Assembly (NCBI GenBank): GCA_018066245.1
Contig: JAGHRT010000030.1
Coordinates: forward strand, 1-49,361
Direction: 5' to 3'
DNA: 49,361 nucleotides
Source of the DNA: Candidatus Equimonas faecalis
GTDB lineage: Bacteria; Bacteroidota; Bacteroidia; Bacteroidales; Bacteroidaceae
Positions 20,181-29,665 of the stretch are shown one piece after another. Within the stretch, counting starts at the first letter, position 1. Each line of letters opens with the position of its first letter. Under the pieces are notes generated by a model that saw nothing but the letters and a program-made list of their open reading frames with translations, did no database searches and was not told the DNA's origin. A program made the position numbers and the translations under genes.

Positions 20181-22367
20181 TTAGCGCACAAAAAGGAGTT
20201 CGCGGTATTTGGGCAGAGGCCAGATGCGATCGTTCACGATGAGCTCCAGCTTATCGATATGGGCGCGTATGCTTTCCAGATAGGGGGCTACGGTGTCGTG
20301 GTAGGCAATGGCCTTTTCGCGCTCGGAGGTGATTTGGTTGACCACACGGCGCTGTTCTGTCATCTCGGCCACGGCACTGACGATGTAGGTGGAATGTTCG
20401 TTGATTTGGTCGATGAGGGTGATGTTGTAGGCGGCCAGTTGCTCGGCTCGGTCGCCGTCAAAGGCTTGCTTTGTCTTGAGGACGTTATCGACGAGGTCGC
20501 TCTGGTAACGGGTGGCCACGGGGATGATATGGTTGAGGCAGAGGTCGCCCAGCACGCGGCTTTCTATCTGGATTTTCTTCCAGTATGTTTCCCACTTTAT
20601 TTCGTTGCGTGCCTGAAGTTCGCTGCGATGCATCACATTCATGCTCTCGAACATGCGCACGGTGTCGTCGTGGAGATAACAGTCGTAGGCCAGAGGAGTG
20701 GAGGTTACGCAGTCAAGGCCGCGGCGGCGGGCTTCTTCGTGCCATTCCTGCGAGTAGCCGTTACCCTCAAAGCGTATGGGTGCGCTGGCCTTTATGTCCT
20801 TGCGCAGCTCGTCGAGGATGACGCTGAGCTTGCTTTCGCCCTGCGCTATGCGATTGCTGACGCGGCAGTGAAAATCGGCGAGGGCTTCGGCCACGGCGGT
20901 GTTGAGCACTATCATTGCGCTGGCACAGTTGGCCACGCTGCCCACGGCGCGGAACTCAAAGCGGTTGCCCGTGAAGGCAAAGGGCGAGGTGCGGTTGCGG
21001 TCGGTGTTGTCTATCATGAGTTCGGGTATCTGCGGCACGTCGAGGCGCAACCCGTGCTTGCCTTCCATGAGGAAGAGCTGATCGTTGGTGCTTTGCTCCA
21101 CCTTGGTCAGATAGTCGCTGATTTGCTGGCCGAGGAAACTGGAGATAATCATGGGCGGGGCCTCGCCTCCTCCGAGGCGGTGGGCATTGGTGGCGCTCAT
21201 GATTGAGGCTTTGAGTACGTTGTTGTGGCGATATACGCCGAGGAGGGTCTCTACGACGAAGGTGATGAAACGGAGGTTGTCTTCAGCCGTCTTGCCTGGA
21301 GCGTGGAGGATGATGCCCGTGTCGGTGGACAGCGACCAATTGTTGTGTTTGCCGCTGCCGTTGATGCCCGCGAAGGGCTTTTCGTGGAGAAGGCAGCGGA
21401 AGCCGTGCTTGCGTGCCACGCGCCGCATGAGTTCCATGAGGAGCATGTTGTGATCCACGGCCAGATTGCACTCTTCATAGATGGGAGCCAGTTCAAACTG
21501 GTTGGGAGCCACTTCGTTGTGGCGTGTCTTGCAGGGGATACCGAGTTCGAGGGCCTGAATTTCGAGGTCGCGCATATAGGCTTGCACGCGGTCGGGTATG
21601 GCTCCGAAGTAGTGGTCGTCCATCTGCTGGTTCTTGCTGCTTTCGTGCCCCATGAGAGTACGGCCTGTCAGCAGGAGGTCGGGACGTGCGGCATAAAGAC
21701 CTTCATCGACGAGGAAATACTCTTGTTCCCACCCGAGGTTGGTGCTGACGCGCCTGACTTCGGGATTGAACAGCTGAGCCACGCTTGTGGCAGCACGGTC
21801 GATAGCGGCGAGCGACTTTTTGAGCGGAGCTTTGTAGTCAAGCGATTCACCGGTGAAGGAGATGAACACGGTGGGTATCATGAGGGTATCGCCGAGGATA
21901 AACACGGGGCTTGAAGGATCCCATGCACTGTAGCCTCGGGCTTCAAATGTAGAGCGTATGCCGCCTGAGGGGAAACTGCTGGCATCGGTCTCCAACTGTA
22001 CAAGCTGACGGCCCGTGAACTCTTCGACCATGCCTCCTTCTCCGTCGTGGATGACAAAGGCGTCGTGCTTTTCCGCCGTACCCTCGGTAAGGGGCTGGAA
22101 CCAGTGGGTGCAGTGCGTGGCTCCCATCTCTATGGCCCACCGCTTCATGCCGGAGGCCACCTCATCGGCTGTGGCAAGGTCGAGGGGCGTGCCGTCGGCT
22201 ATCGACTGATTGAGCTTCTGACAGACTTCGGCGGGCAAATAGTCCTTCATCTTCTTGGCATTGAATACGTATTTGCCAAAGTAGGCGGACGGTCGCTCGG
22301 CGGGAACGGGCACTTCAATGGGGTGTTTCTTAAAGGCTTCTTCTACGACGTTGAAACGGAGGGACAT
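20181..22367 (-). CDS. glnN: Type III glutamine synthetase
   Basis: ATP-dependent ligation of ammonia to glutamate. At 728 residues it is the large GSIII form typical of Bacteroidota, unlike the roughly 470-residue GSI. Motifs: NLGWEQEYFLVDE (metal/glutamate site), HNEVAPNQFELAPIYEE, the nucleotide/ammonium region HEKPFAGINGSGKHNNWSL, and NRTSPFAFTGNRFEFRAVGS. It starts 12 bp after the trmO stop, so it is probably read from a TPR protein-trmO-glnN transcript, perhaps with internal promoters that I cannot identify. Confidence 0.96.
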   Translation of the reverse strand: MSLRFNVVEEAFKKHPIEVPVPAERPSAYFGKYVFNAKKMKDYLPAEVCQKLNQSIADGTPLDLATADEVASGMKRWAIEMGATHCTHWFQPLTEGTAEKHDAFVIHDGEGGMVEEFTGRQLVQLETDASSFPSGGIRSTFEARGYSAWDPSSPVFILGDTLMIPTVFISFTGESLDYKAPLKKSLAAIDRAATSVAQLFNPEVRRVSTNLGWEQEYFLVDEGLYAARPDLLLTGRTLMGHESSKNQQMDDHYFGAIPDRVQAYMRDLEIQALELGIPCKTRHNEVAPNQFELAPIYEECNLAVDHNMLLMELMRRVARKHGFRCLLHEKPFAGINGSGKHNNWSLSTDTGIILHAPGKTAEDNLRFITFVVETLLGVYRHNNVLKASIMSATNAHRLGGGEAPPMIISSFLGQQISDYLTKVEQSTNDQLFLMEGKHGLRLDVPQIPELMIDNTDRNRTSPFAFTGNRFEFRAVGSVANCASAMIVLNTAVAEALADFHCRVSNRIAQGESKLSVILDELRKDIKASAPIRFEGNGYSQEWHEEARRRGLDCVTSTPLAYDCYLHDDTVRMFESMNVMHRSELQARNEIKWETYWKKIQIESRVLGDLCLNHIIPVATRYQSDLVDNVLKTKQAFDGDRAEQLAAYNITLIDQINEHSTYIVSAVAEMTEQRRVVNQITSEREKAIAYHDTVAPYLESIRAHIDKLELIVNDRIWPLPKYRELLFVR

Positions 22368-22379
22368 GGCTGAGATATT

Positions 22380-23069
22380 TTATGAATTAGGAATCATGGA
22401 TTGTTGCACCTTTATGATGCGGGCTTTGCCGTCCTCCACATGAAAGTGGATTTCGGATTGTGCATAAGGCATTATATATATACGCGTGCTGTCGTCCTGA
22501 TAGTGAGGGCGCGGGTCTTGGGCTATGAGGTCGCAAATGACCTGCCGTTCGTGGGGCGTGAACACGCTGAGGTCGCCGGAGGAATCGTCCACGGCAAGGG
22601 GGGGGATGGCATTGGTCTGTTCGGTGAAGCCGCCGGTGGCTTCAGGGTGGGAATCGGTGAAGGGAAGGTAGGGCTTGATGTCGTAAATGGGTGTGCCGTC
22701 CATGAGGTCGGCACCTTCAACGTAGAGAACAGGCCCTTGAGGTGTGCGGAGCCGAATGGCCGTAAGGCGGACAGCGGACAGACCTATAGGATTAGGGCGG
22801 AAGGGCGATCGTGTGGCAAACACGCCCATGCGCCGGTTACCGCCAAGGCGGGGCGGACGCACTGTGGGACGCCATGTGGCGGAATGGCTCTCGGAGAAGT
22901 CCCACAGCAGCCAAATGTGGCTAAAGCCTTCAAGCCCTCTGAATGCTTCCTCCTGCCGGTAGGGCGGTTCAAAAACGATGCAGGATTGCATGTGCGCCAC
23001 AAGCCCAGCTTGCCGGGGTATGCCGAACTTGCTCTTGAAGGCGTTGTGGATGTGGGCAATGGGCTGCAT
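22380..23069 (-). CDS. trmO: tRNA (N6-threonylcarbamoyladenosine37-N6)-methyltransferase TrmO
   Basis: SAM-dependent enzyme that methylates t6A37 to m6t6A37 in tRNA-Thr; formerly TsaA/YaeB. The product from the ATG at 23069 has 229 residues and starts MQPIAHIHNAFKSKFGIPRQ. Family motifs: the R-x-P-N-P-I-G-L-S box (FRPNPIGLS) preceded by GVFATRSP, then VEGADLMDGTPIYDIKPYLPF. The downstream part is the TrmO C-terminal domain. It depends on t6A made by the TsaE pathway, whose gene is also in this window. It follows the TPR gene by 7 bp. An upstream in-frame ATG would overlap the TPR gene. Confidence 0.93.
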   Translation of the reverse strand: MQPIAHIHNAFKSKFGIPRQAGLVAHMQSCIVFEPPYRQEEAFRGLEGFSHIWLLWDFSESHSATWRPTVRPPRLGGNRRMGVFATRSPFRPNPIGLSAVRLTAIRLRTPQGPVLYVEGADLMDGTPIYDIKPYLPFTDSHPEATGGFTEQTNAIPPLAVDDSSGDLSVFTPHERQVICDLIAQDPRPHYQDDSTRIYIMPYAQSEIHFHVEDGKARIIKVQQSMIPNS

Positions 23070-23076
23070 GTCAATC

Positions 23077-24984
23077 TTATCGGCTGGCCAGTTCATCGGC
23101 CACGGCATCGGCCACGAGGCGAAGCGTGTCGTTTTTGACATCCTTTTCAAGGAGCCAGTCCACATCGTCGTTGAACAGTGATTTGTAGCAGTCCTCCTTC
23201 TGCCCTTCCATGCTTAGGAATTGGGCATAGCAGGTAACGGCGGCGGCCAGTTCACCTTGCATAAGCAGGGCATGGCCGTAGTTCTGGAAATCCGAGGAAC
23301 TGGCATCTTTGCGGGAGGTGAGTTGAGCGTAGAGGTCGATGGCCGTGTCGGGAGCTTCGCTCCGAAGCACGCACCAGGCCAGCAGGCGCAAGACCTTGGT
23401 GTGTGAGGGGCGGTTGAAGTGCAGCTTATACAGGATGGGCAGGGCCTGTGCCTCTTCGTGCATTTTGACAAGGCATTCTGCAAGTTTCAGGCTGATGTTG
23501 AAGTTGTCGGGTTTCCGCTCCTGCAGTTTGGACAAATAGGTGAAGGCCCGATGGGGGTTATATGTCTCCATGTAGCAGTCGGCGGCGGCTTGCAGGAGAG
23601 CCTCGGATTGCGGAGCGGCCTCCAAGAGTTTCATAATGAGAGGCAAAGCATCATGGTAGCAACCATCGTCAAGCAGCACCTTGTAGAGCTGTCGCATGTG
23701 TGCTGCCTTGCTGAACAGATGCGAAAATTCGGGATAGTTGCAGAGTAGCAAGTCCTCTTGGAACGGATGACTGTCATCGGGCTGGGGAAAGAGCGTGAAA
23801 AAGCGAAATACGTCGTGGATGTAGTGCTTGTTGTCTGCATTTTCCTCTGGCGGAAGGGCCAGGGCCTCCAGCTGTTCTTCGCTCTCTTTACTTTCTATGT
23901 TTTTGAAGAGCACGTTCTGCTTCTTTATCATCCCCATGAGGGCGTAGCGGTCGGTGTCGGTATGCCTGTTAAGGTCGAAGAGGCGTTTAAGCATGGGGGG
24001 CATAGCCACTCCATCCAGTGCAGGATGTGAAAGGCTGAAGGGATAGAACCAGTTGCAAGCCTGGCAAAAGAAGTCGCTGCACAGTTTGGACAGAAACTTG
24101 AATGTGGGATAGTTGAGGTCGATGCCGCGCTCCTGCCCGTCAACAAAGATGCTGATGGCCCGTTGCACTTTATCGTTTGAAAAGTCGTGGCCGTTCCAGC
24201 CTATCAGATTCTTGCAGTGCTTTTCCAGTTGCCTGGTAGAATGAGGCGTGTTCTGTGCGCTGAACAGGTAGTATTGAATGGCGCGTAATTCGTTGCCAGT
24301 TTCTTCCTCCTCGACCAAAGCGACAATCTCGGATTGCAGCTCAGGAAAGTAACGAAGCATGGAGAAATGGCTGACGGCGCACAGTACAAGCCCGACCTGC
24401 GCTCTGAACCTTATATTGCGATCCTGTTCGCGGCAGAGGTGGCAAAGCAGGGTCAGCTTCCGCTTATCGAAAAAGCGGAGACACGACAGCATGGTGGCAC
24501 TCACCATGAGGGCACGCTCCTCAAAGGTAGCGGCATGAAGCGTGATGTGGGCAAGCATCCAGTCCGCGCACTCGCCTGACCACAAGTTACTTGTCCATAT
24601 AGCATTGAAGCGGTCCTTTAAGCTAAGGTCTTCACGCCTTTGCACGTCCTCCTTGTAAACTTTCTTCAGCGTGCGTGCAGTGATAGCCCAGGTATCTTCG
24701 GCGTTCTGAAGCTCAAAAGTACAGCGTGTACGTTCCATCACTTCTATGACACTCTGTATGAATTTCAGCCAGAGGTTCTCTCGGTCGGGGTCTCCCGTTC
24801 CTTCGCGCAGGTAGCCCAGCAGCGTAGCGTAGTTGGATCGGACATCCTGCAAGCGCTGAACATCCTCCCAGTCGTTCACCGCTGTGAGCATTCCCTCCAC
24901 GGCTGTGAGCGCGTCTTTCAGCCGCCCGTCCGTAACGGCTGAGCGGGCATCCTCGCAAAGCATATTAAATATATGAGTGTCCAT
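23077..24984 (-). CDS. Uncharacterised TPR-like helical protein
   Basis: A 635-residue protein without signal peptide or membrane segment, so probably cytoplasmic. I recognise no enzyme motif. The C-terminal third looks like tetratricopeptide repeats: YHDALPLIMKLLEAAPQSEALLQAAADCYMETYNPHRAF, then LKLAECLVKMHEEAQALPIL and further A/L-rich helix pairs. The N-terminal two thirds are also helical and rich in aromatic residues. It sits directly upstream of trmO (7 bp) and 19 bp downstream of the lipoprotein gene. It is probably a scaffold or interaction protein. Confidence 0.75.
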   Translation of the reverse strand: MDTHIFNMLCEDARSAVTDGRLKDALTAVEGMLTAVNDWEDVQRLQDVRSNYATLLGYLREGTGDPDRENLWLKFIQSVIEVMERTRCTFELQNAEDTWAITARTLKKVYKEDVQRREDLSLKDRFNAIWTSNLWSGECADWMLAHITLHAATFEERALMVSATMLSCLRFFDKRKLTLLCHLCREQDRNIRFRAQVGLVLCAVSHFSMLRYFPELQSEIVALVEEEETGNELRAIQYYLFSAQNTPHSTRQLEKHCKNLIGWNGHDFSNDKVQRAISIFVDGQERGIDLNYPTFKFLSKLCSDFFCQACNWFYPFSLSHPALDGVAMPPMLKRLFDLNRHTDTDRYALMGMIKKQNVLFKNIESKESEEQLEALALPPEENADNKHYIHDVFRFFTLFPQPDDSHPFQEDLLLCNYPEFSHLFSKAAHMRQLYKVLLDDGCYHDALPLIMKLLEAAPQSEALLQAAADCYMETYNPHRAFTYLSKLQERKPDNFNISLKLAECLVKMHEEAQALPILYKLHFNRPSHTKVLRLLAWCVLRSEAPDTAIDLYAQLTSRKDASSSDFQNYGHALLMQGELAAAVTCYAQFLSMEGQKEDCYKSLFNDDVDWLLEKDVKNDTLRLVADAVADELASR

Positions 24985-25003
24985 AGGGAGCAGGATTATG
25001 TGT

Positions 25004-25768
25004 TTAGTGGGCCTTTGTCAGCGCCGTGCGGAGTTTGTCTTTTTGGGCTGCGTCAAGTGTGCGGCGCACCACGACAACCGTTTGCGCAGTGTCGGTAATG
25101 GTCTGCAAGATGCGATGGCCCAGCCTGCGGGCTTCGGCGGCATAGGCTTCGGGCAGCATTGCCGCATCGGTCTGGTTGTTTGTCAGCATTTGCAGGCGCA
25201 CGTCCAGACTGTTGATTTGGGGATGATAAACTTGTTTGGGATTGAGTCCGGCCTCTTTTATCATTCGGTCGCAAATCACGGCACTTGCGTCATCGCGGGC
25301 CGTAGCTATAGTCAGTCCCTTGAGGTCCCTGACCTTGTGTGCTCTCAAACCGCCATACACGACGAGAGACCAGCGTTTTTCCAAGTGGCAAAGCACTTCC
25401 AAATGCTGGGCACGTCCTTGTTTCCGGTAGAGGTTCAGGCGGCTGACACATGTCGTTCCGCCCAAGGCCGACTTGCCAAGGAGTGCGGTGTCCGCATCCA
25501 TCTGGGAGGCATAGGGCGTGAGCCTCATGTCAGGCTCCACCACGATCGGGCAGTCCATAGCCAGGCTGTCAAGTGAGGCGGCCGATTCGTCTGTCTGCGA
25601 TAGCCTGTCGTTGCAAGAGAGGGACAACAGCGGGCCACCGACGGTCAGAAGGATGAGACAGCACGCTGACAAGGCCTTTCGCAAGGCCGGAAGCCGTTTC
25701 CTGCTTCCGGCGCTTGCAGAAAGGGTTGTCTGCTGTCGCCTTTCAGCCTGTAGGTGAAAGGTGTTCAT
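25004..25768 (-). CDS. Putative substrate-binding lipoprotein
   Basis: A 254-residue exported protein. The basic N terminus leads into a hydrophobic segment and a lipobox-like LLSLSC (Cys52), suggesting lipoprotein processing. The body resembles periplasmic substrate-binding domains of the type 2 fold: LKGLTIATARDDASAVICDRMIKEAGL followed by LQMLTNNQTDAAMLPEAYAAEARRLGH, a typical ligand-clamp and hinge pattern. No ABC transporter genes lie next to it, so transport is not supported by context; it may act as a stand-alone sensor. The ligand cannot be told from sequence. Confidence 0.65.
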   Translation of the reverse strand: MNTFHLQAERRQQTTLSASAGSRKRLPALRKALSACCLILLTVGGPLLSLSCNDRLSQTDESAASLDSLAMDCPIVVEPDMRLTPYASQMDADTALLGKSALGGTTCVSRLNLYRKQGRAQHLEVLCHLEKRWSLVVYGGLRAHKVRDLKGLTIATARDDASAVICDRMIKEAGLNPKQVYHPQINSLDVRLQMLTNNQTDAAMLPEAYAAEARRLGHRILQTITDTAQTVVVVRRTLDAAQKDKLRTALTKAH

Positions 25769-25833
25769 GGATTAAAAAGGATGGTGATTGACCATTTGCC
25801 CCGAAAGGAAATTGGCCCGTCCCCACTTCGTCC

Positions 25834-27102
25834 TTAACCTTTGATGGCGGCCACGCCTGGAAGCACCTTGCCCTCGATGGCTTCAAGCAGGGCACCGCCG
25901 CCTGTAGAGATATAGCTCACTTTGTCGGTGAGGCCGAACTTCGTCACGCAGGCCACGCTGTCGCCGCCGCCGATAAGCGAGAAGGCACCTTCGGCAGTAG
26001 CTTCGGCAATGGCATCGCCGATGGCCCTGGAGCCTTCGCAGAATTCGTCGCATTCAAACACGCCGGCAGGGCCGTTCCAAAGGATAGTCTTGGCTCCCTT
26101 GATGGCATTGGCAAACTTTTCACGGGCCACGGGGCCTGCATCCACGCCTTCGAGGCTGGCGGGAATCTCGCGGGCATCGTGTACCTCAACGGCGGCACCG
26201 GGCTTCACGCTCATCGTGGCAAAGTCAAGGCCGTCGGTACATACGGCATCGGGGGCGAGCACAAGTTCCACGCCATTCTTCTTGGCCAGCTCCTCTACGC
26301 CGAGGGCCACGTCCAGTTTGTCCATTTCAACGATGGACTGGCCGATTTCGCCGCCGTGAGCCTTGCTGAAGGTGTAGGTCATGCCGCCGCAGAGGATGAG
26401 CTTGTCCACCTTGCCCAGCAGATTTTCGATAATGCCTATTTTGCTGCTCACCTTGGAGCCGCCCATGATGGCCACGAAAGGACGCTTGATGTCGCTCAGC
26501 ACGGCATCCACGGCCTTCACTTCCTTCTCCATGAGGAAACCGAGCATCTTGTGGTCGGCATCGAAATAGTCGGCTATCACGGCTGTGGAAGCGTGCTTGC
26601 GGTGTGCCGTACCGAAGGCATCCATCACATAGCAGTCGGCATAGCTGGCCAGCGTCTTGGCAAAGTCCTTCTGACGGGCCTTCATCTCCTTCTTGGCGGC
26701 TTCGTAGGCAGGGTCTTCCTTGTCGATGCCTACGGGCTTCCCTTCTTCTTCGGGATAGTAGCGCAGGTTTTCAAGCAGGAGCACTTCGCCGGGCTTCAGG
26801 GCGGCTGCCTGCTCCTGAGCCTTGGCGCAGTCGGGAGCAAACTGTACTTCCTCCACACCGAGGGCTTGAGCCACTGCATCCTTAATCTGGCCCAGGGAGA
26901 GTTCGGGCTTCACCTTGCCTTTGGGCTTGCCCATGTGGCTCATGATGATGAGGGCACCGCCGCCCTCAAGGATGTGCTTGAGCGTGGGAACGGCACCGCG
27001 AATGCGGGTGTCATCGGTAATTTTACCTTCTTTCAGGGGTACGTTGAAATCAACGCGCACGATGGCCTTCTTGCCATCAAACTTACATTCTGAGAGTGTC
27101 AT
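25834..27102 (-). CDS. pgk: Phosphoglycerate kinase
   Basis: Glycolytic kinase making ATP from 1,3-bisphosphoglycerate; cytoplasmic. From the ATG at 27102 it has 422 residues and starts [23 protein letters not shown], the classic N-terminal motif. Substrate residues lie in [10 protein letters not shown] and [12 protein letters not shown]-binding stretches are [19 protein letters not shown] and GGGDSVA. An upstream in-frame ATG adds residues that do not fit the family. fba, another glycolytic gene, is about 6 kb away. Confidence 0.96.
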   Translation of the reverse strand: MTLSECKFDGKKAIVRVDFNVPLKEGKITDDTRIRGAVPTLKHILEGGGALIIMSHMGKPKGKVKPELSLGQIKDAVAQALGVEEVQFAPDCAKAQEQAAALKPGEVLLLENLRYYPEEEGKPVGIDKEDPAYEAAKKEMKARQKDFAKTLASYADCYVMDAFGTAHRKHASTAVIADYFDADHKMLGFLMEKEVKAVDAVLSDIKRPFVAIMGGSKVSSKIGIIENLLGKVDKLILCGGMTYTFSKAHGGEIGQSIVEMDKLDVALGVEELAKKNGVELVLAPDAVCTDGLDFATMSVKPGAAVEVHDAREIPASLEGVDAGPVAREKFANAIKGAKTILWNGPAGVFECDEFCEGSRAIGDAIAEATAEGAFSLIGGGDSVACVTKFGLTDKVSYISTGGGALLEAIEGKVLPGVAAIKG

Positions 27103-27186
27103 AAATTTTGTTTTGAGGTTTGAAATAAACGTTATAAATCTGCAAATCAATTTGCGCTCCCAAGGAGGAGGGAGGGCTATAGGGGC

Positions 27187-28437
27187 TTACTTTTTCTCTT
27201 TGAAGAGGAACACGAACAGCACCAGCACCACGAGCGAGTAAGCGGCGAAAATGTACCACGAAGTGCGCCAGCCGGCAAGGGCTTCCATCGGTGCCACATC
27301 GGCAGAGGCATACACGAAGTGGTTGATGACGCGGCCGGCAATCCAAGTGCCCAATGTGGCACCAAGTCCGTTGGTCATCAGCATGAACAGCCCCTGGGCC
27401 GAAGAACGGATGCTTTCATCCGTGTTTTCATCCACAAACAGGGCACCGCTTATATTGAAGAAGTCAAAAGCCACGCCATACACGATGCAGCTCAACACGA
27501 ACATCCACACGCCAGGCCCCGGGTCGCCGGCTCCAAACAGGCCGAAGCGCAGCATCCAAGCCAGCATGGCTATCATCATCACGCGCTTAATGCCGAACCT
27601 CTTGAGGCAATAGGGGATGAGCAGGATGCAGCACGTCTCGCTGATTTGCGACAGGGAAATCAGTATGTTGGCATGTCGCGCCCCAAAAGTGCCGGCATAC
27701 TCCTCCACCTCCCTGAAACTGGTAATGTAGGGGTTGGCATAGCCATTCGTGATTTGCAGGCTCACACCCAGCAACATGCTAAATATGAAGAACACGGCCA
27801 TGCGCCTCTGCCTGAACAGGCGGAAGGCATCCAGCCCCAAGGCCTGCGTCAGCGCCCCGCTCCTGTCCTTGTTCACGGGGCAGGAGGGCAGCGTCTGGGC
27901 GTAGGCTGCCAAAGAGAGGCCCAGGGCACCGCTCACCACAAACTGCGAGCTTCCGCCCTGCATTCCGCATATATCCACCGCCCACATGGAGCATATAAAG
28001 CCCACGGTGCCGAACACGCGGATGGGGGGAAACGCCTTCACGGTGTCCAGCCCCGCACGGGTCAGGGCATTGAATGCCACGGAATTGGTCAGGGCTATGG
28101 TGGGCATAAAGAAGGCCACGCTCACCGAGTAGAGACCAAGAAGCACGCCCAGCTCCGGAGCCGCTCCCATACCGTAAAGGCCGGCACCCAGCATAAAGCA
28201 GCCAGACAGCAGATGGCAAAGCCCAAGAAGGCGCTGGGCAGGCACCCAGCGGTCGGCCACCATTCCCATCAGGGCGGGCATGAAAATGCTCACCACGCCC
28301 TGCATGGCATAAAACAGCCAGATGCTCTCGGCAAAACCCGCACCTGCCAGATAGTTGCCCATCGAAGTGAGGTAGGCGCCCCACACGGCAAATTCAAGAA
28401 AATTCATCGCCACAAGGCGCATACTGAGTTTGTTCAT
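27187..28437 (-). CDS. Nucleoside permease of the NHS/MFS family (NupG-like)
   Basis: A 416-residue inner-membrane transporter with about 12 hydrophobic segments, resembling the nucleoside:H+ symporter family. Landmarks: LEFAVWGAYLTSMGNYL at the first helix, GMVADRWVPAQRLLGLCH in the first cytoplasmic loop, and TNSVAFNAL followed by RVFGTVGFI. The middle has FDFFNISGALFVDENTDESIRSSAQGLFML, a family hallmark. It imports nucleosides with protons in characterised relatives. It is transcribed from a clear promoter (28493-28463) and is the last housekeeping gene before the CRISPR locus. Confidence 0.9.
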   Translation of the reverse strand: MNKLSMRLVAMNFLEFAVWGAYLTSMGNYLAGAGFAESIWLFYAMQGVVSIFMPALMGMVADRWVPAQRLLGLCHLLSGCFMLGAGLYGMGAAPELGVLLGLYSVSVAFFMPTIALTNSVAFNALTRAGLDTVKAFPPIRVFGTVGFICSMWAVDICGMQGGSSQFVVSGALGLSLAAYAQTLPSCPVNKDRSGALTQALGLDAFRLFRQRRMAVFFIFSMLLGVSLQITNGYANPYITSFREVEEYAGTFGARHANILISLSQISETCCILLIPYCLKRFGIKRVMMIAMLAWMLRFGLFGAGDPGPGVWMFVLSCIVYGVAFDFFNISGALFVDENTDESIRSSAQGLFMLMTNGLGATLGTWIAGRVINHFVYASADVAPMEALAGWRTSWYIFAAYSLVVLVLFVFLFKEKK

Positions 28438-28462
28438 AGCACACAGCTTTCGGATTCGCCTG

Positions 28463-28493
28463 CAAAATTACAAATAAACGGGGATATGGCAAA
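28463..28493 (-). promoter_or_regulatory. Bacteroidota-type promoter for the nucleoside permease
   Basis: On the minus strand: TTTG (28493-28490), 19 bp, TAATTTTG (28470-28463). This is a full match to the TTTG-N19-TAnnTTTG consensus, with a predicted leader of about 20 nt. Confidence 0.75.
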
Positions 28494-28834
28494 GAATCCG
28501 CAGTGAAAATTAGCAAATGAGCTAATTTGCTACAGCAAGAAGATGTTGCCAAGACATGCCCACTTGTGTGCGTGCGCAAACTTTTTAAGGGCAGGCTAAT
28601 TACAACCATCATAAACATAAGGAATGAACATCTTGTGAAATCAATATTAGGCGTACGATACATTACAGTACCTGCGTTTCGGCATTTCGATTTAGCCCCA
28701 AGCTACTCTAATAGAGGGAAGCCTGTCTATGGCTCATTATTATATTTCTGCGCGTGAAACTTATTACTTAGCAGCACTGAAATCGCCATCAAACAGTCTG
28801 ACAGGCTTGCAAAACTCGCATTTTTCGCTAATTA

Positions 28835-28866
28835 TTTGGTGCTTTTGATATATTTATGTATTTTTG
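28835..28866 (+). promoter_or_regulatory. Promoter of the CRISPR-cas operon
   Basis: TTTG (28835-28838), 20 bp, TATTTTTG (28859-28866), a close match to the Bacteroidota consensus. It predicts transcription from about 28873 and a leader of about 80 nt before cas6. No other equally good match is seen within the cas genes, so one transcript may cover many of them. Confidence 0.7.
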
Positions 28867-28952
28867 CCACATCTTTAAAAGTCACAACATCTCCCTCATC
28901 GCTTATTCTCGCAAAACCACAATAAATTGCCTTTAAAAAGTCAAAATTCAAT

Positions 28953-29645
28953 ATGGAAGAAAGAAAACACATAAAAGTACTTACCTTACATTTTGCCTCT
29001 CCCATAGAAGCCTGGGAGGTTCCTCTCTTCAGAGGCGCAGTCATCAACACGATTGGCGAAAGCGTAGATATGCTCTTCCACAACCACGCACCGGAAGAAG
29101 AGTTTCGCTATTCGTATCCACTCATCCAATATAAACGCCTGCATGGCAACGCGGCCATTGTATGTCTTGAAGAAGGCGTGGATAAAATCGGTCAGTTTCT
29201 TTCCACCAATAAGACAAAAATAATGCTTGGAGAACGCCCCCTCACGCTTGCTCTTGACGGTGTGAAGCCTCAAAATATTTTAATACAGACCTGGAAGTCG
29301 GACTTTCCCTATCACATCCACAATTGGATACCCCTCAACCAAGAGAATTACCGTCGCTATAAAGCCACATCCTCACAGATAGAAAGAATCACCCTATTAG
29401 AGAATATTCTGCGCGGCAACATTCTCTCCATGTGCAAAGGATTAGGCATTCATGTTTCTGAAGAGTTGAAGGTAAGAATCACCCGCTTAAAAGAGCCGCG
29501 TCTCGTCAAAGTTAAAGGAGTTCGCGTGATGTCCTTCGATTTGGACTTTTGCTCCAACCTCTCCCTCCCCGATGGCATCGGAGTCGGTAAGAATGTCAGT
29601 TTGGGGTATGGAACAATCTCGAATAAATCAAACAACAAATTATAA
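28953..29645 (+). CDS. cas6: CRISPR RNA-processing endonuclease Cas6
   Basis: Processes the long array transcript by cutting each repeat, leaving an 8-nt 5' handle, here expected to be AUUAAGAC. The 230-residue protein is RAMP-like: an N-terminal ferredoxin half (KVLTLHFASPIEAWEVPLFRGAVI) and a C-terminal half ending in the glycine-rich loop GIGVGKNVSLGYGTIS at about residues 205-220, the hallmark of Cas6. The catalytic histidine cannot be assigned by eye. It is the first gene after the cas promoter, with no strong Shine-Dalgarno sequence, and is followed by cas10 after 20 bp. Confidence 0.82.
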   Translation: MEERKHIKVLTLHFASPIEAWEVPLFRGAVINTIGESVDMLFHNHAPEEEFRYSYPLIQYKRLHGNAAIVCLEEGVDKIGQFLSTNKTKIMLGERPLTLALDGVKPQNILIQTWKSDFPYHIHNWIPLNQENYRRYKATSSQIERITLLENILRGNILSMCKGLGIHVSEELKVRITRLKEPRLVKVKGVRVMSFDLDFCSNLSLPDGIGVGKNVSLGYGTISNKSNNKL

Positions 29646-29665
29646 AACCTTAAACACCCAAGCCT

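Larger units (their letters stand above)
28438..28952. other. Intergenic junction between housekeeping DNA and the CRISPR-Cas locus
   Basis: Holds the permease promoter (28463-28493, minus strand), the cas promoter (28835-28866, plus strand) and a small palindrome TAGCAAAT / ATTTGCTA (28511-28518 and 28525-28532). Base composition shifts here from GC-rich to AT-rich. No gene is recognised between about 28540 and 28830, and I see no tRNA fragment or direct repeat marking an insertion boundary. Confidence 0.6.

Noticed and set aside
28438..28834. Small gene or attachment site before the cas promoter
   Set aside because: No open frame with coding character, no tRNA fragment and no direct repeat shared with the far side of the array was found.
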